34,847 nt of DNA. It comes from Alcanivoracaceae bacterium (GTDB taxonomy: Bacteria; Pseudomonadota; Gammaproteobacteria; Pseudomonadales; Alcanivoracaceae). The DNA lies in assembly GCA_002706085.1 (NCBI GenBank), contig PAJO01000026.1:44309-79155 (forward strand). Direction: 5' to 3'. A program made the position numbers and the translations under genes. The notes below the pieces were generated by a model. The model searched no databases. It was not told the origin of the DNA and was given only the letters and a program-made list of their open reading frames with translations. Positions 8,489 to 15,523 of the stretch are shown one piece after another. Position 1 is the first letter of the stretch, and each line of letters opens with the position of its first letter.

Positions 8489-8519
8489 AGGCGAATCCGA
8501 TAATGGGTTCGCCTTTTTT
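8486..8519 (+). terminator. Terminator of the FadL-type gene
   Basis: AAAAGGCGAA (8486-8495) pairs with TTCGCCTTTT (8508-8517), with extra inner pairs, followed by more T. It lies 23 bp after the stop codon and only about 22 bp before the next start. Confidence 0.88.
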
Positions 8520-8541
8520 ATAGAGCAAGGAGAGGGATGTG

Positions 8542-9204
8542 ATGAGGGGTCGTAGTCTGCTGGGGTTGCTGGTGGCAACCGTGTCGCTGAATGCGATAGC
8601 CGAAATCCCCAACAGTTATCGTACGGAGCGATGGGAAGGGGGCTTTCGTTTCCTCGGGTTGCAGGGCCAGACCCTGAACGGGGATCGCAGCTCTCAAGTG
8701 CGTATTGATGACGATATCGGCTTCGGGTTCGATTTTGCCTATAACCTGGATGAGCACGTGCAGATGGGGTTCGCGCTGGAATGGGTGGACACCGATTTCC
8801 GTACCACCAACCAGGTGGATCCCACCGGGCGTTTTGATGGTCGTGGTGAGCTGGAAATGACCACCATGAACCTGAACGGGACTTATCACTTTTTCCGCAA
8901 GGCGTTAACGCCCTATGTGCAAGGTGCGATTGGCGCGACCTATCTGGACACCAATGTGCCTACTGGGCCTTCAGTGCCAGTGTGTTGGTGGGATCCCTGG
9001 TGGGGCTATTACTGTGGTTTCGACACGCCGACGCTGTCCGACACGGTCTTCAGTTATGAGGTCGGTGCAGGTGTGCGCCTGGATGTGAATGATCGACTCT
9101 TCATGCGGGGCGGTTACAGCCAGCAGTGGCTGGACGTGGATCGGGGTGTCGATACGCTGGATCAGGGGTTGTGGCGTTTCGGCGTCGGCTGGTTCTTTCG
9201 GTAG
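8542..9204 (+). CDS. Small outer-membrane beta-barrel protein
   Basis: 220 aa. A signal peptide (cleavage likely after NAIA, mature EIPNSYRTER) is followed by alternating amphipathic strands ending in FGVGWFFR*, a typical barrel end with aromatic residues near the C-terminus. The size and strand pattern fit an eight-stranded OmpW/OmpA-like or generic porin-like barrel, but I recognise no specific family signature and give no substrate. A loop around residues 149-160 is rich in Trp, Tyr, Pro and Cys (CWWDPWWGYYCGF), with two cysteines that could form a disulfide. The start is ATG 8542 or GTG 8539, both behind AAGGAG. It follows the FadL-type gene and has its own terminator. Confidence 0.75.
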   Translation: MRGRSLLGLLVATVSLNAIAEIPNSYRTERWEGGFRFLGLQGQTLNGDRSSQVRIDDDIGFGFDFAYNLDEHVQMGFALEWVDTDFRTTNQVDPTGRFDGRGELEMTTMNLNGTYHFFRKALTPYVQGAIGATYLDTNVPTGPSVPVCWWDPWWGYYCGFDTPTLSDTVFSYEVGAGVRLDVNDRLFMRGGYSQQWLDVDRGVDTLDQGLWRFGVGWFFR

Positions 9205-9213
9205 CGATTGAAG

Positions 9214-9240
9214 AGGGCGGCGATAGCCGCCCTTTTTCTT
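9214..9240 (+). terminator. Terminator of the small beta-barrel gene
   Basis: AGGGCGGC, loop GATA, GCCGCCCT followed by TTTTCTT, directly after the stop codon and facing the convergent hydrolase gene. Confidence 0.88.
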
Positions 9241-9276
9241 GCGGGCCGGATGTGCGTCCCGTATGCGGCACCAGGG

Positions 9277-9990
9277 TTAGTCCGCGAGCTGCGCTGCGAC
9301 CGCCCGAGCCATGGTCTGATAACCCAGAGCGCCAGGATGGTAGCCATCTACAGCCAATAACGCGGGGTCTTCCAGCTGGGGGTAATGGATATGCTGAAGG
9401 TGTCCTGAGTGCTGCCTGGCCAGCTGTTTCTGTTGTTCATCCAGTTGCCGGGCGCGCCAGCCCAGTAGTTGCCGAAGTGGGCTTGGCAAGGCGGTAAAGC
9501 GGTGCATGGGCGGCACGGCAAGAAGGTATTGTCTGGCGGCGGGGCTGTGTCGCTTGAGGGCATGGCTTAGCGTCAGGAGCTGATGATAATACGCTTGGCG
9601 GCGGGTCAGGCCGGTGGTGTCGTTGACGCCCAGACTGATAAAGATGTGATCCACCGGCGCGATGCGCAGGTCGTTGGCGGTATTGATGAGCGCTCCAGCG
9701 CGCGCGCCGTTGACTCCGGCGGTGTGCCATTGCACCGATACGCCCCTACTCTGATAGATCTGAAGCGCCAGTTGGCTCGCCAATCCCTGACGCTGGTACT
9801 CCACGCCGACCCCGGCAGCAGTCGATTCGCCTATCACCAACAGCCGTTGTGAGGGGGCCCCGTGCCCCCACTGACCATGACGGGCCCCGTCGGCCTCAGG
9901 CAGGCGCAGGGTGGTGCGGCGAGTGTGCAGGGCCTGTGCCATCAGTACAGGGCTTAGCAGGCCGGTGCACAGCCAGAAGGGCAGATGCAT
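9277..9990 (-). CDS. SGNH/GDSL-type hydrolase
   Basis: 237 aa. The four SGNH blocks are visible: Ser56 in VIGEST (block I), Gly in AGVNGARAG (block II, about 92-99), Asn123 in SLGVNDT (block III) and Asp215/His218 in VDGYHPG (block V). These enzymes hydrolyse esters or acetyl groups on lipids or sugars. The N-terminus is hydrophobic (LPFWLCTGLLSPVLMAQA), so membrane anchoring or export is likely. The start ATG shares one base with the stop codon of the upstream oxidoreductase (TAATG), showing translational coupling in the TetR operon. Substrate unknown. Confidence 0.85.
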   Translation of the reverse strand: MHLPFWLCTGLLSPVLMAQALHTRRTTLRLPEADGARHGQWGHGAPSQRLLVIGESTAAGVGVEYQRQGLASQLALQIYQSRGVSVQWHTAGVNGARAGALINTANDLRIAPVDHIFISLGVNDTTGLTRRQAYYHQLLTLSHALKRHSPAARQYLLAVPPMHRFTALPSPLRQLLGWRARQLDEQQKQLARQHSGHLQHIHYPQLEDPALLAVDGYHPGALGYQTMARAVAAQLAD

Positions 9991-11615
9991 TAGCCTGCGA
10001 ACACTTTCTTGGCCAGCGGCAGGCTTTTGGCGCCGCCGACGGCGACGGTCGTGAGCAGGCCGCCAATCATGGCGCCAACCACCCCGCAGGTCATGATGTC
10101 CTGGCCGGTCAGGTAGAGGCCGGGGATGCGGGTTTTCGGTTTTAGCCAGTCCTGCTCAAACCGCTGGGGTGTGTGGTCAAGACCGTAGATTTCGCCGCTG
10201 GGATAGCGGCAGAAATAATCCGTTGATAACGGCGTCGAGAGCTCGTAGTAGTCTACCTTGCCTCGCAGATGGGGCATTTTTTCGTAGAGTTTCTCCAGCA
10301 AGCGCTGGGCGTATTCTTCCTTGAGCGCCTCGTAGTCGTCGCCACGTTTGCCCCATGGCTTGTCGGCCCACTGCTGGTACCACTCGAAGGGCCCGGGGGC
10401 GACGATTTCGATGGTGGCGCGCCCGGGGTAACGTTCCGTGAAGCTGGGATCCTTGGCAGAGGGGAACGAAATATAGGTCAGTGGAATATCGTGGTTATCC
10501 GGGTCGGCCAGAAACTGCTCAACCTGTTGCTTGTGATCGGTGCCGGGGTAAATCCAGAAATTGGTCTTCGGTAGCTGCAGGTTCTCTGCGGTGTCCTGCA
10601 GGCCAATATACAGGCATACACTGGCCATTGAGCGCTGCACCTGGCCCAGCTTCATTTGATAGAAATCCTTGTGGGGGGCGCTCTCTGGCAGCAGGGGGCC
10701 AAAGGTATTGAATACCCCGGCGTTACTGATGATAGCGGGGGCATGGATCTCTGTGCCGTCAGCCATGCGCACCCCGACGGCTTTACTCTTTTCGATCAGG
10801 ATTTCTTGTACATCGGCGTAGGTAAAGACTTCGCCGCCGCTTTGCTGGATCACCGGAATGATGGTTTTGGCCATTTCCGATGCGCCGCCGACAGGATAGT
10901 AACCACCATGCAGATAATGGCGGGCAATCAGGGCATGAATGATAAAGCTGGAATCGTTGGGAACCAGGCCGTTGTCTCCCCATTGACCGGTGAGCGCGGC
11001 AATCAGCTCTTCGTTGCGGGTCAGGGTCAGCAGCACGTCGCGGGTCGGCCGGTTCAGGAAGTCCGGTGCCTTGCGGCGGGCAAGGAAGCGGAAGGGACTG
11101 GCCAGAAGGTCGGGCATGACTTTGGCGAGGGTGACGCCGGGCATGGCAGCAGAGACCTGTGACAGATAGCCAAGATAAGTGTCGATGGCGCGCTCTTCAT
11201 CCGGGAACTGTTTCTTTAGCTCGTCGGCAAAGGCTTTCGGGCCTGCAACCAGATCGATCTGGCGCTCCCCGATAAACAGTCGATCGTAGACCGGGTCCAT
11301 CGGCGCCCATTGCAGCTGGTTGTCGGTGACCAGATCAAACAGGCGACGGCCCATGGTCTTTGTGCTGCCCATATCGCCAATGTAATGCACCCCCACATCC
11401 CATTCGTAGCCATTGCGGTCGTAACTGTGGGTGAATCCCCCTGCAGTGTAGTGCTGCTCCAGGACCAGCACTTTTTTGCCAAGCTTGCTGAGGCAGGCGG
11501 CGGCGGTCAGACCACCAATGCCGGAACCGATGACGATGGCGTCATAGCCGCTCTCCAGTCGGTTGGCGCGATAGCGTCGTCCGACGCGTAGGGTGCTGGG
11601 TTGTGGGCTGCTCAT
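9990..11615 (-). CDS. FAD-dependent oxidoreductase, carotenoid/retinol saturase (CrtI/RetSat) type
   Basis: 541 aa. A dinucleotide-binding motif near the N-terminus reads IVIGSGIGGLTAAACLSKLG (GSGIGG at 30-35), followed by VLVLEQHYTAGGFTHSY, which is the pattern of phytoene desaturases and all-trans-retinol 13,14-reductases. The C-terminal FAD-binding segment LYLTGQDIMTCGVVGAMIGG also fits. The substrate could be a polyisoprenoid or other unsaturated lipid; there are no crt synthesis genes in the window, so carotenoid metabolism is not supported locally. It overlaps the upstream TetR gene by 4 bases (ATGA) and the downstream SGNH hydrolase by one base, so all three are one operon. Confidence 0.82.
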   Translation of the reverse strand: MSSPQPSTLRVGRRYRANRLESGYDAIVIGSGIGGLTAAACLSKLGKKVLVLEQHYTAGGFTHSYDRNGYEWDVGVHYIGDMGSTKTMGRRLFDLVTDNQLQWAPMDPVYDRLFIGERQIDLVAGPKAFADELKKQFPDEERAIDTYLGYLSQVSAAMPGVTLAKVMPDLLASPFRFLARRKAPDFLNRPTRDVLLTLTRNEELIAALTGQWGDNGLVPNDSSFIIHALIARHYLHGGYYPVGGASEMAKTIIPVIQQSGGEVFTYADVQEILIEKSKAVGVRMADGTEIHAPAIISNAGVFNTFGPLLPESAPHKDFYQMKLGQVQRSMASVCLYIGLQDTAENLQLPKTNFWIYPGTDHKQQVEQFLADPDNHDIPLTYISFPSAKDPSFTERYPGRATIEIVAPGPFEWYQQWADKPWGKRGDDYEALKEEYAQRLLEKLYEKMPHLRGKVDYYELSTPLSTDYFCRYPSGEIYGLDHTPQRFEQDWLKPKTRIPGLYLTGQDIMTCGVVGAMIGGLLTTVAVGGAKSLPLAKKVFAG

Positions 11616-12238
11616 GGGGAATCCTCGTTATTATCGGTAGCGCGGTTGGTGTCGGCGATGGCCCCTTCCAGCAACAGGCTGGTGATGCCCTCGGCAAGAT
11701 GGGGTTCGGCATCGGCGTTCGGCAGATGGCCGTCAATAGTCAGCTGGGACAGACCATGGACCAGTGACCAGGCGGTGGCGGTCATTAGTGCCAGCGGCAT
11801 GGGTTTCAGATAGCCGCTGTGGCGCGCCCGTTCTACGGTGTCCTCCAAAACCTGGAAGGCTGCCTTGCCGGCGTCGTCCAGTCGTGGGTGGAATCCGCGG
11901 GGCAGCACCTGCCCGCCGAACATCAGCCGGTACAGGTTGGGCTCGTCCTGGGCAAAGCGAACATAGGCGAGGCCAATGCCAATCAGTGCTTGCCGTGGCG
12001 GGGTGTGCTTCACCTGCAGCAGGCGTTGGCGTAATGCTTCGAAGCCACTGATCGCCAGTTCCGCCAACAGGCTTTCCCGGTCGGCAAAATGGCGATATAG
12101 CGCCGGAGCGCTGACGCCAATCTGCTTGGCCAGGGCCCGCAGGCTGATGGCGCTGTCACCGTGCTCGCGTACCACGGCAAGCGCCTGGTCATGGACCTGC
12201 TGCTGGAGATCGCCGTGGTGGTAAGCGGTGCGTGCCAT
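11612..12238 (-). CDS. TetR/AcrR-family transcriptional regulator
   Basis: 208 aa. The N-terminal helix-turn-helix covers about residues 10-56: ISLRALAKQIGVSAPALYRHF is a canonical TetR recognition region, followed by DRESLLAEL. The C-terminal ligand domain resembles the WHG-type group (FAQDEPNLYRLMFGG). It is the first gene of a minus-strand operon with the oxidoreductase and the SGNH hydrolase, and a perfect palindrome lies 18 bp upstream of its start, so autoregulation of the operon is likely. The ligand is unknown; a lipid or acyl compound would fit the partner genes. Confidence 0.9.
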   Translation of the reverse strand: MARTAYHHGDLQQQVHDQALAVVREHGDSAISLRALAKQIGVSAPALYRHFADRESLLAELAISGFEALRQRLLQVKHTPPRQALIGIGLAYVRFAQDEPNLYRLMFGGQVLPRGFHPRLDDAGKAAFQVLEDTVERARHSGYLKPMPLALMTATAWSLVHGLSQLTIDGHLPNADAEPHLAEGITSLLLEGAIADTNRATDNNEDSP

Positions 12239-12256
12239 AGATGTCCATCGCTATAA

Positions 12257-12271
12257 GTTAACGGTGTTAAC
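12257..12271. promoter_or_regulatory. Candidate TetR operator
   Basis: GTTAAC-GGT-GTTAAC, a perfect 15-bp palindrome upstream of the tetR start. On the minus strand a TATA-like stretch (CTTATAGCG) follows it directly, so a bound dimer would overlap the operon promoter. Length and symmetry fit TetR operators. Confidence 0.6.
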
Positions 12272-12598
12272 ATTGGCATGAGCGACATGCTGGCGTCAAG
12301 AGTCCGGGTTCAGCTGTTGCGAGCTGGTGGCAGCGATGGCGCAAGATCAAGCCTCGCCGCTGCTGGCTGGCAGGGGGGCGGAACCGTGGAGGTGATGGTT
12401 ACACCGCGAATCGACAATGGCGGCCGGGCGATCACTGATCACTCCCGAGGGAGGAGGGTCAGAGGGAGACGGGTCTTTGGGATCAGGGTGTTTTTGAATT
12501 TCAAAGGCTTCCTCTCCCAGCCACTCTCCCGCAAGTGGGAGGGAGGCTATTTTGGAGGGGGTTTAAGGGGGCTGCATGACGCCCGACGGGTTCCGTCA
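12272..12598. other. Gene-free stretch between tetR and tas with short inverted repeats
   Basis: No convincing gene is present; the long plus-strand frame crossing it is a shadow of tas. The region contains CTCCC-GA-GGGAG (12442-12453), a GA/CT-rich hairpin with arms CCACT (12521-12525) and AGTGG (12534-12538) inside CCTCTCCC...GGGAGGGAGG, and an ATGACG (12576-12581) / CGTCAT (12594-12599) inverted repeat overlapping the tas stop codon. The last could be the tas 3' hairpin but lacks a T-run. Confidence 0.5.
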
Positions 12599-13636
12599 TC
12601 ACGGTGCGGGGTAGGGGAAACGGGTATGAATCGCTTCCAGGGCTTTCTCCAGTTCCTTGTCCCAAGGCAGGCCTGCACTGTTGAGGTTCTCTTCCAGCTG
12701 CACAAGATCGGTGGCGCCAATAATGTTGCTGGTGACAAACGGCCGGGTGGTAACGAACTGCAGCGCCAGCTGGGTCAGACTGACGCCGCGCTCTTGTGCC
12801 AGGGTGTAATAGGCTTCCGTTGCCGCGGTCGCTTGCGGGTTGGTGTAGCGGGAGAAATGCTTGAACAGGGTCAGTCGCGCCTTTTCCGGCCACTGGTCGT
12901 TGCGGTATTTGCCGGTCAGCATGCCAAACGCCAGCGGGGAATAGGCCAGCAAGCCCACGTCTTCACGATGGCTCACTTCGGCAAGGCCGACTTCATAGCT
13001 GCGATTAAGCAGGGAATAAGGATTCTGGATGCTGACCGGGCGCGGCAGGCCGATTTTTTCCGCTTCGTGGATAAAGGTCATCAGTCCCCAGGGGGTCTCG
13101 TTGGACAGGCCCCAGTGACGAATCTTGCCTGCATCTATCAACGCCTTGAGGCCGGCAACCGTTTCACTAATGGCAATGCCCTCTTCGCCATCACGGTGCT
13201 TGTAGCCCAGCCGGCCAAAAAAGTTGGTAGTGCGTTCCGGCCAGTGCAATTGGTAGAGATCAATGACGTCGGTTTGCAGGCGCTTGAGGCTGCCCTCCAC
13301 GGCTTCCTGCAGGCTGGCAGCGGTAAAGCGCGGGCCGCCACGGATATGTTTGACATAGTCGCCGGGCCCCGCGGCCTTGGTTGCAAGGATGACCTTGTTG
13401 CGCTGGCCAGTTTTGGCAAACCACTCGCCGATGATGGTTTCGGTGCGAAAAGACGTTTCCGGGCTGGCCGGGACGGCATACATTTCGGCGGTATCAAAAA
13501 AGTTGATCCCGTGGTCCAGCGCCATATCCATCTGGGCGTGGCCTTCTTCGGCCGTGTTCTGGCTGCCCCAGGTCATGGTGCCCAGGCAGAGGCTGCTAAC
13601 GTTCAGATCGGTGCGACCCAGACGGCGGTATTCCAT
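12599..13636 (-). CDS. tas: Aldo-keto reductase, Tas family
   Basis: 345 aa, the length of E. coli Tas. The start MEYRRLGRTDLNVSSLCLGT is typical, and the AKR tetrad is visible as Asp48 and Tyr53 (FFDTAEMY), Lys87 (ILATKAAG) and His131 (LYQLHWPE). The segment SFRTETIIGEW and the long insert after HWPERTTNFFGR are specific to Tas-like proteins (NADPH-dependent, AKR family). The physiological substrate is uncertain; E. coli tas was found by suppression of tyrosine auxotrophy. The ATG at 13636 follows AGGAG at good spacing. It runs divergently from rplM, as does PA4434 in Pseudomonas from memory. Confidence 0.88.
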   Translation of the reverse strand: MEYRRLGRTDLNVSSLCLGTMTWGSQNTAEEGHAQMDMALDHGINFFDTAEMYAVPASPETSFRTETIIGEWFAKTGQRNKVILATKAAGPGDYVKHIRGGPRFTAASLQEAVEGSLKRLQTDVIDLYQLHWPERTTNFFGRLGYKHRDGEEGIAISETVAGLKALIDAGKIRHWGLSNETPWGLMTFIHEAEKIGLPRPVSIQNPYSLLNRSYEVGLAEVSHREDVGLLAYSPLAFGMLTGKYRNDQWPEKARLTLFKHFSRYTNPQATAATEAYYTLAQERGVSLTQLALQFVTTRPFVTSNIIGATDLVQLEENLNSAGLPWDKELEKALEAIHTRFPYPAP

Positions 13637-13776
13637 GGTTGGCTCCTGTTTTACTGCGGCGACAATATAGGGGATGATGGCGCCCAATCTGACCACGGGG
13701 TCCGACTGCCCACAAGGGCGAATCCGGACCTGCTGGTTGCTGAGTGCGTCAATGCCAACAAATCCCTCTCAATGGC

Positions 13777-13805
13777 TTGTGTTCTGTGGGGGGCTTGGGT
13801 AGAAT
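13777..13805 (+). promoter_or_regulatory. Promoter of rplM-rpsI
   Basis: TTGTGT, 17-base spacer, TAGAAT: a good sigma-70 match about 80 bp before the rplM start, with a G-rich spacer. It predicts a start near 13812 and a roughly 70-nt leader that contains two hairpins. Confidence 0.65.
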
Positions 13806-13819
13806 TCGCGCTCTCTTGC

Positions 13820-13854
13820 CCGGCGGAACTGACGCCGGCGGGTGTTTGCTACCC
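13820..13854 (+). promoter_or_regulatory. Tandem hairpins in the rplM leader
   Basis: CCGGCG / CGCCGG (13820-13838) and, directly after it, GGGT / ACCC (13840-13854) lie in the leader between the promoter and rplM. Ribosomal protein L13 represses its own rplM-rpsI operon in E. coli through the mRNA leader, so these stems are the natural candidate binding site. That role is inferred. Confidence 0.45.
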
Positions 13855-13883
13855 GTAACATATTGATTTTAGGGCAGAATTCC

Positions 13884-14312
13884 ATGAAGACCTACAGCGC
13901 AAAACCGGAAAGCGTAAAGCGCGACTGGTATGTGGTAGACGCCTCCGGCAAAACGCTGGGTCGGTTGGCGACCGAACTCGCAAACCGTCTGCGCGGTAAA
14001 CACAAGCCGGAGTACACTCCACACGTCGATACCGGTGATTACATCGTCGTAATCAATGCCGATAAAGTGGCCGTTACCGGTAACAAGGCGAACGACAAAA
14101 TGTATTACCGTCACACCGGTTACCCGGGTGGCCTGAAAGAAGCCAACTTTGCGACTCTGCAGGCCGAAAAGCCTGAGATGATCATTGAGAAGGCGGTTAA
14201 AGGTATGCTGCCGCGTAACCCGCTGGGTCGCGCCATGTACCGCAAACTGAAAGTCTATGCTGGCACTGAGCACCCTCATACTGCTCAACAGCCGCAGCAG
14301 CTGGAAATCTAA
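13884..14312 (+). CDS. rplM: 50S ribosomal protein L13
   Basis: 142 aa, identical in length to E. coli L13. [20 protein letters not shown] at the N-terminus and the central [18 protein letters not shown] and YPGGLKE segments are diagnostic. L13 is an early assembly protein of the large subunit that binds 23S rRNA. It is followed after 13 bp by rpsI, the universal bacterial pair. Confidence 0.98.
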   Translation: MKTYSAKPESVKRDWYVVDASGKTLGRLATELANRLRGKHKPEYTPHVDTGDYIVVINADKVAVTGNKANDKMYYRHTGYPGGLKEANFATLQAEKPEMIIEKAVKGMLPRNPLGRAMYRKLKVYAGTEHPHTAQQPQQLEI

Positions 14313-14325
14313 GGGGTTTTAGACG

Positions 14326-14721
14326 ATGGCAACTGTAGAAACCAACTACGGCACCGGTCGCCGCAAGACCTCTTCCGCGCGCGTTTTCCTGCGCCCGGGT
14401 AGCGGCAACATCACCATCAATGGTCGTCCCCTGGATGTCTACTTTGGTCGCAAGACCAATCAGATGGTTGTTCGCCAGGCTCTCGAGCTGGTAGAGGCGA
14501 CTGACAAGTTTGATGTGCTGGTTACCGTTAGCGGTGGTGGCAACAACGGTCAGGCTGGTGCCATCCGTCACGGTATCACCCGTGCGCTGATGGAATATGA
14601 CGGTGAGCTGCGTGGTCAGCTGCGTCGTGCCGGCTACGTGACGCGTGATGCCCGTGAAGTGGAACGTAAAAAGGTTGGTCTGCGTAAGGCGCGTCGTCGT
14701 CCGCAGTTCTCCAAGCGTTAA
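14326..14721 (+). CDS. rpsI: 30S ribosomal protein S9
   Basis: 131 aa. [19 protein letters not shown] near the N-terminus and the C-terminal RRRPQFSKR tail are universal S9 features; the terminal Lys-Arg contacts P-site tRNA. It is the second gene of the rplM operon and is closed by a very strong terminator, which separates it from petABC. Confidence 0.98.
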   Translation: MATVETNYGTGRRKTSSARVFLRPGSGNITINGRPLDVYFGRKTNQMVVRQALELVEATDKFDVLVTVSGGGNNGQAGAIRHGITRALMEYDGELRGQLRRAGYVTRDAREVERKKVGLRKARRRPQFSKR

Positions 14722-14740
14722 TACTTCCGGTCAACCGGTT

Positions 14741-14775
14741 CACAAAAAAGCCCAGCAATGCTGGGCTTTTTTGTG
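14741..14775. terminator. Terminator after rpsI
   Basis: A perfect 16-bp stem (CACAAAAAAGCCCAGC / GCTGGGCTTTTTTGTG) with loop AAT and built-in T6 on both strands. Confidence 0.92.
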
Positions 14776-14817
14776 TCTAAATCAGTCATTTAGGTCTTTC
14801 CGGTCAGGAATAACCGG

Positions 14818-14846
14818 TTGTCAGGTGTGGGCTTTTTCTTTACCAT
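14818..14846 (+). promoter_or_regulatory. Candidate promoter of petABC
   Basis: TTGTCA, 17-base spacer, TACCAT (5/6 and 4/6 matches to sigma-70 consensus), about 90 bp before petA and downstream of the rpsI terminator. Confidence 0.5.
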
Positions 14847-14935
14847 TTCCGCCGCCTTACTCCGCCCGTAGCACGAGGATGGACCTCGGGTCGCGGACAA
14901 ACCCCGAGCGTGGGATCTAAGGGGAGAATAACTCA

Positions 14936-15523
14936 ATGAGCAACGACGGCGTAAATAGCAGCCGCCGCACGTTTTTGATCGGCCTGACCTCGGCAATTGG
15001 TGCTGCGGGTGCGGTCGGTGTGGCTGTTCCATTCGTAAAATCCTGGCAACCCAGTGCTAAAGCCAAGAATGCCGGTGCGCCGGTAAAGATTGACATCAGC
15101 AAACTGGAGTCCGGGCAGCGTGTAGTCGAGGAATGGCGAGGGCAGCCCATTTGGGTGGTTCGTCGTACCCAGGACATGCTGGATACCCTGCCTCAGCTGG
15201 ATGAAAAGCTGCGCGACCCTGCGTCCGAAGCGGATCAGCAGCCGGAATACGCCAAGAATGAGTGGCGCTCCATCAAAAAAGAGTATCTTGTGCTGGTAGG
15301 TACCTGTACTCACCTGGGGTGCTCCCCTCTGTTTGAAGAGCAGCCCACCGTAGAACTGGAGCACGGCGGTTTCTTCTGTCCTTGTCATGGTTCCAAGTTC
15401 GATCTGGCAGGGCGTGTGTACAAGAGTGTGCCTGCACCGACCAACCTGGTCGTGCCGCCGCATTCGTACCTGAGTGAAGGCGTCGTCATCGTCGGCTCTG
15501 AAGAAGGGGAGACCAAGGCATGA
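14936..15523 (+). CDS. petA: Ubiquinol-cytochrome c reductase iron-sulfur subunit (Rieske)
   Basis: 195 aa. A twin-arginine N-terminus (SSRRTFL) and one membrane helix (about 16-36, LTSAIGAAGAVGVAVPF) act as an uncleaved Tat signal-anchor. The 2Fe-2S cluster is held by CTHLGC (124-129) and CPCHGS (148-153), giving Cys124, His126, Cys148 and His151, with Cys129 and Cys150 forming the disulfide. The subunit carries electrons from ubiquinol to cytochrome c1. It is the first gene of petABC and overlaps petB by ATGA. Confidence 0.97.
   Translation: MSNDGVNSSRRTFLIGLTSAIGAAGAVGVAVPFVKSWQPSAKAKNAGAPVKIDISKLESGQRVVEEWRGQPIWVVRRTQDMLDTLPQLDEKLRDPASEADQQPEYAKNEWRSIKKEYLVLVGTCTHLGCSPLFEEQPTVELEHGGFFCPCHGSKFDLAGRVYKSVPAPTNLVVPPHSYLSEGVVIVGSEEGETKA

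Noticed and set aside
8539-8541. GTG start for the small barrel gene
   Set aside because: Usable with the same RBS, but the ATG three bases later gives the same signal peptide and is the commoner choice; left as an alternative.
12278-13858. 526-codon open frame on the plus strand
   Set aside because: It lies opposite tas for most of its length, shows no family motif, and tas has a clear RBS, active-site tetrad and expected length.
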